The notes: a model not told the origin generated them from the sequence alone. Positions 1 through 8,604 are shown, counted from the first letter of the stretch. The stretch is 64,000 nucleotides of DNA from Vulcaniibacterium tengchongense (GCF_003814555.1 NZ_RKQN01000001.1:1156566-1220565); one strand, 5' to 3'. Program-made: numbers and translations.

Positions 1-57
1 GGTGGCGATCAGTACGGCTCGGACATCGCCTTCGAGGAGGTGCCCGCGATTCCTTGA
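1..57 (+). CDS. 3' end of an unidentified gene
   Basis: Only the last 18 codons and the TGA stop are inside the window. The visible tail reads GGDQYGSDIAFEEVPAIP. The acidic stretch with an aromatic near the end faintly recalls single-stranded-DNA-binding protein tails, but that is too little to name the gene. It is followed at once by a strong hairpin and then by a phage/island-type DNA methyltransferase, so it probably belongs to the same mobile element. Confidence 0.45.
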   Translation, partial: GGDQYGSDIAFEEVPAIP

Positions 58-64
58 GTAACAG

Positions 65-100
65 GGCGACGAGCCGGTGCGGCAACACCGGCTCGTCGCC
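65..100 (+). terminator. strong stem-loop after the first partial gene
   Basis: A perfect 15-bp stem (65-79 with 86-100) closes a six-base loop, CGGCAA. It starts seven bases after the upstream stop codon. There is no T run behind it, so it is a terminator-like or mRNA-stabilising hairpin rather than a textbook intrinsic terminator. Confidence 0.5.
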
Positions 101-198
101 TCCACCCACGCGATCAGCCGCGTGCTTTCGGCCAAGGCCCTGCATCCTCCGCGGAGGAGCAGAGATTCTGGCCAGCACACATCGCACAGACTGAGACC

Positions 199-975
199 GT
201 GCCCAAGACCGACACTCTGTTTCCTTGGCCGGGCGGGAAAACCCGGCTCCTGCAGCACTTGCTGCCCCTGCTCTCTGACAACTCGCATACGACATACGTC
301 GAGGCCTTCGCCGGCGGCGCGGCGCTTCTGTTCGCCCGTGAGCCAGCCAAGGTCGAGATCCTCAACGACACGCACGGCGAGTTGGTCCGGTTGTACCGCG
401 TGGTCGCCAACCACCTCGACGAGTTCGTGCGCCAATTTCGCTGGGCACTGACTAGCCGCGAGATGTTCCGTTGGGCGAAGCTCCAGGATCCAGATACGCT
501 CACGGATATCCAGCGCGCAGCCCGGTTCTTCTACCTTCAACGGCTTGCCTGGGGTGGCAAAGTCGCCGGTCAGAACTTTGGCGCCAGCCGCGATCGGCCG
601 GCGCGGATCAATCTGCTCCGGCTAGAAGAGGAGCTGAGCAATGCCCATCTGCGGCTTCACCGTGTCGTCGTTGAGAACTTGTCCTGGCAACAGTGCCTGG
701 CCAAGTACGACGGGCCGAAGACCCTCTTCTTCCTCGATCCGCCTTACTGGCAAACGGAGGGCTACGGCGGCGACTTCGGCATCGAGGAGTACCAGCAGCT
801 CGCCGAGGCCGTCGCCAAGCTGAAGGGTCAAGCCATCCTGACCATAAACGATCACCCCGACATGCGGCGGCTGTTCGACCGGTTTCCTGGGCAGACCGTG
901 CCGATCCGCTACACGATCGGCGGCGGAGGCGGCGCTCAGCGGCGCGAGCGGATCTATACCCGCCTGCGAACCTGA
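199..975 (+). CDS. D12-class N6-adenine DNA methyltransferase
   Basis: Transfers a methyl group from S-adenosylmethionine to adenine N6 in DNA (Dam/MT-alpha, D12 class). The SAM-binding start FPWPGGKTR is at residues 8-16, the FxGG-type motif EAFAGGAALLF at 35-45, and the catalytic DPPY at 180-183. At 258 residues it has normal length. The start is GTG at 199 because no upstream ATG keeps these motifs in frame; the ribosome site is weak. No restriction endonuclease is visible, so it looks like an orphan enzyme of the kind carried by phages and islands. Base composition is lower in GC than the chromosomal genes from 2.1 kb onward, consistent with transfer. Confidence 0.9.
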   Translation: MPKTDTLFPWPGGKTRLLQHLLPLLSDNSHTTYVEAFAGGAALLFAREPAKVEILNDTHGELVRLYRVVANHLDEFVRQFRWALTSREMFRWAKLQDPDTLTDIQRAARFFYLQRLAWGGKVAGQNFGASRDRPARINLLRLEEELSNAHLRLHRVVVENLSWQQCLAKYDGPKTLFFLDPPYWQTEGYGGDFGIEEYQQLAEAVAKLKGQAILTINDHPDMRRLFDRFPGQTVPIRYTIGGGGGAQRRERIYTRLRT

Positions 976-1042
976 CCGACCACGTTGACTGGCGCCAATT
1001 GCTGGCCCACCCTCCGGCCATCTTCACGATGGTCGGAGGGGT

Positions 1043-1636
1043 ATGAAGAGGGTCGCGAGTTCAACTTGGCTCAGTCCTGAAGGTCCCTGGTACTTCAGTG
1101 CCTGTGCCTGGTCGGAGGGAGGCGGCTGGCAGCCCGAACACTGGTGGCGGTATGCGCACGGATTCAAGGCGGCTGGAGATCGCATCGTGGCGTCCGTGCT
1201 TGATGGGCGCCGCGGCGAGCTGGACCTTCTGTTGATGCCGACCTTGTACCTGTACCGGCACTACATCGAACTGGCCTGCAAGGCGGCGATTCGGGACATG
1301 TACACGCTTCGGGGCAAGCGGCCTCAGGTGAAGGCGAAGCACAGCTTGGAAGGCAGGTGGAAGCTGGCCTTTCAGTTGGTAGAGGAGTTGACGTGGGAAG
1401 TACCGGCATTTCCTGAGGCCGACCGCTTCGTTCATGAGTTGCAGCGCCACGATCCCGTATCGGAGGCTTTCCGCTACCCAGAGACGAAACATGGGGCCCG
1501 CACCGCGCCTGAACTTCGGTGGGTCAACTTCCGGCGGCTGGCGGATGGGATCGAGCACGTCCACGAGGCGGTGACGTATCTTGAAGGCTCGATCGACTAC
1601 CTCAAGGCGCACGGAGTCGAGGGTGCTGGACCGTAG
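1043..1636 (+). CDS. HEPN-like protein of unknown function
   Basis: A 197-residue soluble protein starting at ATG 1043, with GGAGG just upstream. I do not recognise a named family. The arrangement YLYRHYIELACKAAI (residues 69-83), then KHSLEGRW (99-106) and FRYPE later, recalls all-helical HEPN-type proteins of defence and toxin systems, including an R-x6-H spacing at R93/H100. It lies 67 bp after the DNA methyltransferase on the same strand and shares its lower GC, so the two may be one cargo unit. Whether it is a nuclease cannot be judged from sequence alone. The 231 bases after it (1637-1867) hold no convincing gene. Confidence 0.55.
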   Translation: MKRVASSTWLSPEGPWYFSACAWSEGGGWQPEHWWRYAHGFKAAGDRIVASVLDGRRGELDLLLMPTLYLYRHYIELACKAAIRDMYTLRGKRPQVKAKHSLEGRWKLAFQLVEELTWEVPAFPEADRFVHELQRHDPVSEAFRYPETKHGARTAPELRWVNFRRLADGIEHVHEAVTYLEGSIDYLKAHGVEGAGP

Positions 1637-1867
1637 GGAAAGTCTTACGACGCGGTGCGGTCATCGCCGACTGTTTCAACCCGGCCGGCAGGTCACGATG
1701 ACCATGCCCCGGATGCCAGGCCGCGGACGGGCTGCCAGGATGGTGGCTGCAACGTCAGTAGGGAGGCTGCGCCGGCACCGGGGCGCCTTTTCGCGGCAGG
1801 CCTTCGAGGGGCGGCTCGGGTCCGGTTACAGAGGCTTCAACGCGCCTTTACAATCCGGCCTGACGCT

Positions 1868-1914
1868 TGCGCAAGCCAGCTGTCGCCGATGCGCAAACCA
1901 GCTGTCGCCTTACA
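1868..1914. repeat. probable right end of a transposable element
   Basis: Two direct repeats of 20 bp, 1868-1887 and 1890-1909, differ at one base and are spaced 22 bp apart. They are followed by TTACA, so the end reads ACA at 1912-1914 (TGT on the other strand). Host DUF488 coding sequence starts exactly at 1915. Termini TGT/ACA with repeated subterminal sites are known for Tn7/Tn5053-type transposons, and TG/CA termini with repeats for IS21-family elements; both use Mu/TnsB/IstA-like DDE transposases. No transposase gene is visible in the 1.9 kb inside the window, so the family is undecided. Confidence 0.65.
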
Positions 1915-2084
1915 CCCGCCTCGGCCAGCGCCGCGCGCATCGTCTCGCCCGAGAACTGCGGATGGCGGCGCGAGCCGGCGAAGCGGCGCACGTCGGCCAG
2001 GGTGCGGATCCCGGCTTCGGCGAGCATGCCGAGAAAAGCCTGCCAGTCGCGGGTGGAGTGGCCGATGGTCCAGAGCGTGGGCAT
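1915..2084 (-). pseudogene. 5' fragment of a DUF488 gene, cut by the element end
   Basis: The first 57 codons of a DUF488-family protein start at ATG 2084: TLWTIGHSTRDWQAFL is at residues 3-18, then DVRRFAGSRRHPQFS, the typical N-terminal half. The similarity stops at ALAEAG, where the family expects a conserved YxxLPxLGG-type segment. Instead the frame runs into the transposon-end repeats and stops at 1848. The remaining two thirds of the gene is absent, so this is a broken remnant and marks the insertion site of the element on the left. Confidence 0.8.
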
Positions 2085-2096
2085 GCCCGCAGGATA
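2085..2096 (-). promoter_or_regulatory. putative leaderless promoter box of the DUF488 remnant
   Basis: TATCCT (2091-2096) stands six bases before the ATG at 2084, so transcription could start on the start codon. No clear -35 box is visible. The same spacing recurs at several genes in this window. Confidence 0.35.
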
Positions 2097-2148
2097 GTGC
2101 GTCGCCGTCGCGGCAAATGAGAACGGCTCTCGATTGCCGCCGATTCGC

Positions 2149-2154
2149 TACAAT
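2149..2154 (+). promoter_or_regulatory. putative -10 box of fpr
   Basis: TACAAT lies in a short AT-richer patch. The first ATG (2159) begins only four bases later, so transcription would start at or just inside it. This favours the second ATG (2186) as the real fpr start, unless the mRNA is leaderless from 2159. No good -35 match is seen. Confidence 0.4.
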
Positions 2155-2185
2155 ATCGATGGTTTCCGACTCTCCCCTCCCCCGC

Positions 2186-2980
2186 ATGTCCTCCGCGTTT
2201 GGCACCGAGACGGTGCTGGATGTCCGTCACTGGACGGACGACTACTTCAGCTTCACCACCACCCGCGACGACGGCTTCCGCTTCGACAACGGCCAGTTCG
2301 TGATGATCGGCCTGGAGGTGGACGGCAGGCCGCTGCTGCGCGCGTATTCGATCGCCAGCGCGAACTGGGAGGAACAGCTGGAGTTCTTCAGCATCAAGGT
2401 GCCCAACGGGCCGCTGACCTCGCGGCTGAAGTCGATCCGGCCGGGCGACACCGTGCTGATCGGGCGCAAGCCGACCGGCACCCTGCTGATCCACGACCTG
2501 CATCCGGGCCGCAACCTGTACCTGCTCGGCACCGGCACCGGCCTGGCGCCGTGGCTGGCGATCGTCAAGGATCCGGAGACCTACGAACGCTTCGAGCGCG
2601 TGATCCTCTGCCACGGCGTGCGCAACGCCAAGGACCTCGCCTACCGCGACTACTTCGTCAACGAGCTGCCGCGGCACGAGTTCCTCGGCGAGCAGATCGC
2701 GGCCAAGCTGCGCTATTACCCGGCGGTGACGCGCGAGCCGTTCGAGTTCCAGGGCCGCGACCACCGCGGCCGCCTGACCGAGCTGATGGAGAGCGGGCGG
2801 ATGATGGAGCAGCTCGGCCTGGAGCCGCTGGACCCGGCGCACGACCGAGCGATGATCTGCGGCAGCCCGCAGATGCTGGCCGACTTCCGTGCCCTGCTCG
2901 ACGCCCGCGGCTTCGCCGCCGCGCCGCGCATCGGCGTGCCGGGGCACTACGTGTTCGAGCGCGCGTTCGTCGAGAAGTGA
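2186..2980 (+). CDS. fpr: ferredoxin--NADP(+) reductase
   Basis: FAD-dependent enzyme that exchanges electrons between NADPH and ferredoxin or flavodoxin in the cytoplasm, supporting oxidative-stress and Fe-S functions. The FAD-binding RAYS is at residues 52-55 and the NADP-binding GTGTGLAP at 115-122; the C terminus YVFERAFVEK is typical of bacterial Fpr. The chosen start gives 264 residues beginning MSSAFG, which I recall as the Xanthomonas start; ATG 2159 in frame would add nine residues. It stands alone, divergent from the DUF488 remnant and convergent with the peroxidase gene. A GC-rich stem (2989-2998 with 3001-3010) follows the stop. Confidence 0.92.
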   Translation: MSSAFGTETVLDVRHWTDDYFSFTTTRDDGFRFDNGQFVMIGLEVDGRPLLRAYSIASANWEEQLEFFSIKVPNGPLTSRLKSIRPGDTVLIGRKPTGTLLIHDLHPGRNLYLLGTGTGLAPWLAIVKDPETYERFERVILCHGVRNAKDLAYRDYFVNELPRHEFLGEQIAAKLRYYPAVTREPFEFQGRDHRGRLTELMESGRMMEQLGLEPLDPAHDRAMICGSPQMLADFRALLDARGFAAAPRIGVPGHYVFERAFVEK

Positions 2981-3090
2981 ACCGCGTCGCCGGCGGCGCC
3001 CGCCGCCGGCACCCGCGAGGGCACCGGGCCCTCGATCGGCAGGAGCCGGAGGGCGTGCCAGCGCCGCCCCCGACGAGGCCGCGGATGCGC

Positions 3091-3573
3091 TCAGCCCAGC
3101 GCCGCCTCGATGTCGCGGGCGAGCGATTCGGGCTTGTCGGTGGGCGCGTAGCGCTTGAGTGGGCGGCCGTCGCGGCCGACCAGGAACTTGGTGAAGTTCC
3201 ATTTGATCGCGTCGATGCCGAGCAGCCCGCCCTTCTCCTGCTTCAGCCATTTCCACAGCGGATGCGCGCCGTCGCCGTTGACCTCGACCTTGGCGAACAT
3301 CGGGAAGGTCACGTCGTAGCGGAGCGAGCAGAAGTTCTTGATCTCGGCCTCGTCGCCCGGTTCCTGGTGGCCGAACTGGTCGCAGGGAAAGCCGAGCACG
3401 GCGAAGCCGCGGTCGCGGTAGTCGCGCCAGAGCTTTTCCAGACCCGCGTACTGCGGGGTGAAGCCGCACTGCGAGGCGACGTTGACGATCAGCAGCGCCT
3501 GGCCGCGGAACTCGTCCAGCGAGCGCGGGCGGCCGTCGATGTCGGTGGCGGCGAAGTCGTAGGCGGTGCGCAT
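3091..3573 (-). CDS. glutathione peroxidase
   Basis: Reduces hydrogen peroxide and organic peroxides with a thiol cofactor (glutathione or thioredoxin). The protein has 160 residues, the usual bacterial size. The active-site cysteine is C36 in NVASQCGFTPQY, and the family signature GFPCDQFGHQEPG is at 61-73. A KWNFTKFLV segment supplies the catalytic Trp/Asn. It has Cys, not selenocysteine, at the active site. The ATG at 3573 starts directly with the family's N terminus and no signal peptide, so it is cytoplasmic. Confidence 0.93.
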   Translation of the reverse strand: MRTAYDFAATDIDGRPRSLDEFRGQALLIVNVASQCGFTPQYAGLEKLWRDYRDRGFAVLGFPCDQFGHQEPGDEAEIKNFCSLRYDVTFPMFAKVEVNGDGAHPLWKWLKQEKGGLLGIDAIKWNFTKFLVGRDGRPLKRYAPTDKPESLARDIEAALG

Positions 3574-3698
3574 GGCCGGCCTTCCGTGCAGGGCGATGGC
3601 GCGAGCATAGCGCAGCGGCGCGTGGCCGGCGGCAAGGAGGCGAAAGACGAGGAACGCGGAACGGGTACCGTCGCCGCCCCGCGTCCGCCGCACGAAGC

Positions 3699-3722
3699 AA
3701 CGGCGGCCCGCGGGCCGCCGTT
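3699..3722 (-). terminator. perfect palindrome after the TonB receptor gene
   Basis: A 24-base perfect inverted repeat (3699-3710 with 3711-3722) lies 49 bases past the stop of the receptor gene that ends at 3771. It would fold into a very stable GC-rich hairpin in the mRNA. No T run follows, so it may protect or terminate the transcript only weakly. Confidence 0.4.
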
Positions 3723-3770
3723 CGACGCGTCCGCCACCCCGCTTTCCCGCCGGCGGGGAGGACGCCGGGA

Positions 3771-6104
3771 TCAGAACGCGGCCTTGAACTCCAGGCCGAC
3801 CACGCGCGGCTCGTTGATGAAGCCGGTCAGGTTGTTGAAGTCGATGCCGCCGACCACCTGCACCTCGTCGGTGATGTTGCGGCCGAACAGCGCCAGGTCG
3901 TACTTGCCGTAGTCCCAGTTGTAGCCCACGCGCAGGCCGCCCTCGAGCAGCGACTTGCCGGTGAACTCCGTGGACTCGTACAGGAAGAAGTTCACCTCGC
4001 TGCGGTAGGCCCAGTCGGTGTAGACGTAGAACTCGGCGCCCTCGCCGACCGGGAGGCCCCAGCGCGCGGTCAGGTTGTGCGTCCACTTCGGCGCCTGCGG
4101 CAGCGGATTGCCGTCGATGTAGTAGCGCCCGGTCGGCAGGCCGGTGACCGGGTCCAGCACCGGCCGGTTGGTGACGGTGCAGGCCACGCAGCCCGCCACG
4201 ATCAGGTCGCTGTCCTGGATCTCGGTGTCGTTGTAGCTGCTGCCCAGCGTGACCAGCAGGGAGTCGGTCAGGTAGGCCGTGAGGTCCAGTTCGAAGCCCT
4301 GGCCGATGGTCTTGTCGGCGTTGAGCAGGATGTTGGCGTTGGACTGCCCGCCCACCGCGGTGAGCTGCTGGTCCTCGACCTCGTAGCGGTAGACGCTGAA
4401 GCCCAGGCGCGCGCGGTTGTCCCACAGGTCGGCCTTGACCCCGACCTCGCCCATGATCGAGGTCTCCGGGCCCGCCACCGACTTGGCGTTGAACGCGCTG
4501 GCGCTCTGGATGCTGCTGCCGCGGTAGCCGGTGGCCACGCGGGCGTAGACGTTGACGTCGTCGTTGACCTGGTAGACCGCGGACAGATCCCAGCTCAGCT
4601 TCTTGTCCTCGGGCGAGGCGGTCAGGTCGCCGTCGGGCTCGGCCGCGGCCAGGTCGGCGAGGGTGCAGCGCGCCGGCGGCGGCAGGATGCCGAGGGTCGG
4701 GCCGATGCACGGCGCGAAGGCGTTGTTCCAGTACTCCTCGACCTCCAGTTCCTTCTCGTCGACGGTGTAGCGCAGGCCGCCGCGCAGTTCCAGGCGGTCG
4801 GTGGCCTGCCAGGTCGCCGCGGCGAACACCGCCCAGGAGTCGTTGGTCTGGTTGATCCGCTGGTAGCCGTCCTGGACGCCGCCGTTGAGCGAGTCGTAGC
4901 TGAAGCTCTCGACGTCGTAGTCCTCCTTGAACAGGAACAGGCCGGCCTGCCAGTCGAACGCGGTGCCGGTGTCGGACTCGATGCGCAACTCCTGCGTCCA
5001 CTGCGAATGCTGCGGGATGCCGTCGGCGGTTTCGGACGCGAACGGGATCACGCCCGGGCCGGCCGGCGTGCCGCCGTCGATGTCGCCGCGGCTGTAGGTC
5101 TCGACCGACTCGTAGCCGGTGATCGAGAACAGCCGGTACCGGCCGAAGTCCCAGCGCAGGCGTGCATTGGCGCCCTTGCTGTCGAGCTCGGAATAGTTCA
5201 GGCCGTCGAGCGAGACCTCGTCCTCGTCGAAGCCGGCGGCCAGGTCGTTGCTGCCCGGCCGGATCACGTTGGCGCGGAACAGGCGCGCGGTGCCGTTGAG
5301 GTGCCGCGCGTGGGCGTTGAGCAGGGCCTCGAAGCCGTCGCCTTCGTACAGGAACTGCACGCGGCCGGCGGACTCGTCGTAGCCCTCGAAGCCGTCGTTC
5401 GGGCCCGGATAGCGGTTCTCGACCCAGTTGTCGCGGCGCTGGAACAGGCCGGACGCGCGCGCCGACCAGTTTCCGCCGATGCCGCCGCCGATCGCGCCCT
5501 CGAAGTTCCACATGTCGTCGCTGCCGTAGCCGAGCTTGGCGTAGCCGTCCAGTTCCTGCGAGGGGCGCACGGACTCGAACTTGACCACGCCGGCCGGGCT
5601 GTTGCGGCCGAACAGCGAGCCCTGCGGCCCGCGCAGCACCTCGATCTGGGCCAGGTCGAACACCGGGAAGCCCTTCAGGATCGGGTTCTCCTGCACGACG
5701 TCGTCGTACACCAGCGATACCGGCTGGCTGGTGTTGAGGCGGAAGTCGGTGTTGCCGTAGCCGCGGATGTAGAAGCGCGGGAAGGCGCGGCCGAACGAGG
5801 ATTCGATGTTCAGGCTGGGCACGCGACCGGAGAGGAAGCGGATGTCGGTGCCGGAGGAGCCGAGCACGTCGAGCGTTTCGCCGCTGAGCGTGCTGATCGA
5901 CACGGGGACGTCCTGGATGTTCTCGACCTTGCGCTGCGCGGTGACCTGCACCGCATCCAGCGTGGCGGCGGTATCGGTCGGGGCGGCGGGATCCTGGGCG
6001 GGCGCCGGATCCTGGGCGAACGCGGCCTGCGTCGGCAGCAGGAGCGCGATCGCGGCGGCGAGGGCATGGCGGGAAAGCTTGCGGGCAAGCGGCTGGACGG
6101 GCAT
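3771..6104 (-). CDS. TonB-dependent outer-membrane receptor
   Basis: A 22-stranded outer-membrane barrel with N-terminal plug, importing a ligand with energy from TonB/ExbBD. The protein has 777 residues: signal peptide to about AFA (29), TonB-box-like LDAVQVTA near 48-55, and a plug with the RGPQGSLFGRNSPAG motif. It ends in an aromatic (F) as outer-membrane barrels do. The substrate is not evident. The plug style (VPVSIS, RGYGNTDFR, VYDDVV) is that of the large Sphingomonas/Xanthomonas receptor families rather than classical siderophore receptors. The next gene upstream is an amidohydrolase on the same strand, 299 bp away, in a gap with no other gene. Confidence 0.93.
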   Translation of the reverse strand: MPVQPLARKLSRHALAAAIALLLPTQAAFAQDPAPAQDPAAPTDTAATLDAVQVTAQRKVENIQDVPVSISTLSGETLDVLGSSGTDIRFLSGRVPSLNIESSFGRAFPRFYIRGYGNTDFRLNTSQPVSLVYDDVVQENPILKGFPVFDLAQIEVLRGPQGSLFGRNSPAGVVKFESVRPSQELDGYAKLGYGSDDMWNFEGAIGGGIGGNWSARASGLFQRRDNWVENRYPGPNDGFEGYDESAGRVQFLYEGDGFEALLNAHARHLNGTARLFRANVIRPGSNDLAAGFDEDEVSLDGLNYSELDSKGANARLRWDFGRYRLFSITGYESVETYSRGDIDGGTPAGPGVIPFASETADGIPQHSQWTQELRIESDTGTAFDWQAGLFLFKEDYDVESFSYDSLNGGVQDGYQRINQTNDSWAVFAAATWQATDRLELRGGLRYTVDEKELEVEEYWNNAFAPCIGPTLGILPPPARCTLADLAAAEPDGDLTASPEDKKLSWDLSAVYQVNDDVNVYARVATGYRGSSIQSASAFNAKSVAGPETSIMGEVGVKADLWDNRARLGFSVYRYEVEDQQLTAVGGQSNANILLNADKTIGQGFELDLTAYLTDSLLVTLGSSYNDTEIQDSDLIVAGCVACTVTNRPVLDPVTGLPTGRYYIDGNPLPQAPKWTHNLTARWGLPVGEGAEFYVYTDWAYRSEVNFFLYESTEFTGKSLLEGGLRVGYNWDYGKYDLALFGRNITDEVQVVGGIDFNNLTGFINEPRVVGLEFKAAF

Positions 6105-6403
6105 GGGCGGTCTCGATGGGGGCGGCGTGCCCGCTCATGCGAACGGGCGCCGGGGGTTCGAAGGCCGACGCGCCGGCAAGCCCCTCTCCGACATGCTGGC
6201 GCGGCGATTCAAGGTCTGGGGTCGTCCCTTGACGACCCGGGCGCGGTCCCACCGCGCCTACCGGCTGCTCGGATGCAGGCGAATGTTACCAGAAGGTTAA
6301 AGCCGGCCGCTTTCTTTGCCGCCCGCGTCCGGGCGGCTTGCGCGGCGCGGCCGGAGCCGCCCGCCGGCCGCGCCGCTCCGTCGGCGGACGCGGCCTCGTG
6401 CGC

Positions 6404-8452
6404 TCAGCGCGCGGCGCCGACCTTCACCGGGGCCACGAACGGCTCGATGCCCAGCGCCTCGTGGATCTCGCTCGGGTAGTAGGCGGTGTCGCCCTTGATC
6501 ACCAGCGCGACCTTGCGGATGTCGGAGATGTCCGCGGTCGGGTCGCCGTCGATCAGCACCAGGTCGGCGCGCTTGCCCGGCGCGATCGAGCCGCGCTCGT
6601 CCAGGGTGCGGCTGTACTTGGCGCCGTTCCAGGTCGCCACCTGCAGCACCTGCGCCGGCGTCAGCCCGGCCTGCACGTAGAGTTCCAGCTCGCGCTGCAG
6701 GGTGAACCCGGGCAGCTCGTCGGTGCCGGCGACCAGCGGCACGCCGGCCCGGTAGGCGCGGCCGACGAACTCGACCAGCTTGGCGAAGGAGCGGTCGTAC
6801 CTGGCCGCGGTGGCGTCGTCGGGGATGTTCATCTCCGCGGCCTTGCGCTGGCGCTGCACGTCCGGCGGCAGATGGTCGGCCACCGCGGCCACGATCGGCG
6901 ACATCTCGCCGTCGCGCTGGTGCAGGAACTCGAACGTGGCCAGGGTCGGGTCGATCGCGACCTGCTTGCCCGCGAGCGAGGCGATGAAGTCCTGCACCGG
7001 CTTGCCGTCCAGGTCCAGGTCCGCGGTCCTGTCCGCGACCAGGTAGAAGCGCGCCAGGGTGCGGGTGTCGGTCTTGTCGTCGACGAAGAAGTTCAGCATC
7101 AGCTGGTTGACGTGCTGGAGCTCGTCGAAGCCGGCGTCCACCGCGTCCTGCGCGCGCAGGAACGCGGGCACGTGGCCGCTGACCCGCAGGCCCTTGGCGT
7201 GCGCGTAGGCGACGGTGTCCTTGAGCAGGTCCTTGGGGAACGAGTTGTAGATCTTGATCTGCGGATAGCCGTGCTCGGCGTACCAGTCGACCGCCTTCTT
7301 CGCTTCGTCCAGGGTCTTGACCACGAAGCCGTTGCGCGCCGAGAACGGGCTTTCGCCCTCGATGAAGCCGGCCGGGACCACGTCCGGCGACATCAGCGTG
7401 CCGGCCTCGATCTCCTTCAGCATCTGCTGCAGGGTGGCGTTGTCGTTGCCCATGTCGCGCACCGTGGTCACGCCGCTGGCGAGGTTGAGCCCGCCGTCCC
7501 AGCGGCCGACATGGCCGTGCATGTCGAACAGCCCCGGCAGCAGCACCCGGCCGCCGGCCTCGACCACCTGGTCGGCCGCGCCGCCCTGCCCCGCCGGCGC
7601 CACCGAGACGATGCGCCCGTCGCGGACCAGCACGTCGCTGGCCGGCCCCAGCCGGGCGTGCTCGCTGTCGAACACGCGCGCGTTGCGGATCAGCGTGGCG
7701 CCGGCGAGCCGGTGGCCCAGGCGCCTGGCCAGGTCGGCGAGCACCTCGCCCTCGGCCTGCTTCTGCCGGGTCTCCAGCGCGTTCGCGTCCGCCTGGCAAC
7801 CGTCCTCGATCAGCTGCAGGAAACCGGGGTAGATGTACGCGAACAGGCGCGGCGAAGCGTCGGCGGTGGCCCAGGCGAAGGTCGGGGTCAGGCCGATCCC
7901 GGTCATCGCCATCAGGTGCACCTCGCGCGGCTTGCCGCCGCAGTGCACCTGCGCCTGCGCGACCTTGCGCGCGGTCAGGGCGCCGCTGGGGATCAGCGGC
8001 AGCTTGCCGTCCGGGCGCCGGCCCAGCGCGCCGAGCGCGACCGAGAACGCCGCCGGCGCCCCGCCCAGCGGCGTGTACAGCGCGGTGCCGGCGACGTCGA
8101 CCGCGCCGGCGTCGGCGGTGGTCTTCCATTCCGCCTTCGTGCCCTTGCGCTCGAAGCGCTCGTCGACCTTGGCACCGAAGGTGGACGTGCCCTGCACGCG
8201 GTAGCGCCGGTAGGTGCCGTCCTCGGCGAGGACGTACTCCTCCTTCAGTTCCGGCCCGCGGCCGTTGTCCTTGAAGATGAACTCGACCCGGGTCACGCCG
8301 TCGTCGCCGCGGGTCACGGTCTGGTGCCCCGCCTGCTTGCCGCCGTCGACCAGGGCCACATAACGGATCGTCTCCGCCGCCAGCGCGTCCGCCGCGCCCA
8401 GCGCCAGCGCCACCAGCCCCGCGTACCCCGCCGCCCTGCCTCTGCGCGTCAT
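6404..8452 (-). CDS. secreted metal-dependent amidohydrolase with extra N-terminal domain
   Basis: A 682-residue exported protein. A signal peptide (about residues 1-27) is followed by about 220 residues of a separate, mostly beta-looking domain I cannot name, then an amidohydrolase-superfamily barrel of the imidazolonepropionase/prolidase-like type. Metal ligands visible are HGH (H312, H314), a lysine in IKIYNS, histidines in SGHVPA and LQHVN, and aspartate in GTDELPG. Its C-terminal LDERGSIAPGKRADLVLIDG is characteristic. The substrate is unknown. The ATG at 8452 is chosen because GGAGAG precedes it and it opens directly into the signal peptide. It is divergent from the M3 peptidase gene. 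Confidence 0.88.
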   Translation of the reverse strand: MTRRGRAAGYAGLVALALGAADALAAETIRYVALVDGGKQAGHQTVTRGDDGVTRVEFIFKDNGRGPELKEEYVLAEDGTYRRYRVQGTSTFGAKVDERFERKGTKAEWKTTADAGAVDVAGTALYTPLGGAPAAFSVALGALGRRPDGKLPLIPSGALTARKVAQAQVHCGGKPREVHLMAMTGIGLTPTFAWATADASPRLFAYIYPGFLQLIEDGCQADANALETRQKQAEGEVLADLARRLGHRLAGATLIRNARVFDSEHARLGPASDVLVRDGRIVSVAPAGQGGAADQVVEAGGRVLLPGLFDMHGHVGRWDGGLNLASGVTTVRDMGNDNATLQQMLKEIEAGTLMSPDVVPAGFIEGESPFSARNGFVVKTLDEAKKAVDWYAEHGYPQIKIYNSFPKDLLKDTVAYAHAKGLRVSGHVPAFLRAQDAVDAGFDELQHVNQLMLNFFVDDKTDTRTLARFYLVADRTADLDLDGKPVQDFIASLAGKQVAIDPTLATFEFLHQRDGEMSPIVAAVADHLPPDVQRQRKAAEMNIPDDATAARYDRSFAKLVEFVGRAYRAGVPLVAGTDELPGFTLQRELELYVQAGLTPAQVLQVATWNGAKYSRTLDERGSIAPGKRADLVLIDGDPTADISDIRKVALVIKGDTAYYPSEIHEALGIEPFVAPVKVGAAR

Positions 8453-8604
8453 TTCGCTCTCTCCCGGTCGCCGCGCCCGGGGGGCGCGTTCGCGCCGAGT
8501 GTAGCGGCGCGGGCCGCCCCGCGGCGTCACCATGTCTTTCGTCATGGGCCGGTCCGGCACGCATCCGGTAGGCTTCGGGGTTCCTTCCGACGAGTCCGTG
8601 TCCG

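Noticed and set aside
1-1914. IS21 istA/istB or Tn7-like transposase genes near the repeat end
   Set aside because: All frames here were examined; only the methyltransferase and the HEPN-like gene are convincing, so the family of the element stays open.
2989-3010. Ten-base GC stem between fpr and the peroxidase gene as a bidirectional terminator
   Set aside because: No T run on either side and only a two-base loop; GC-rich palindromes of this size are common here.
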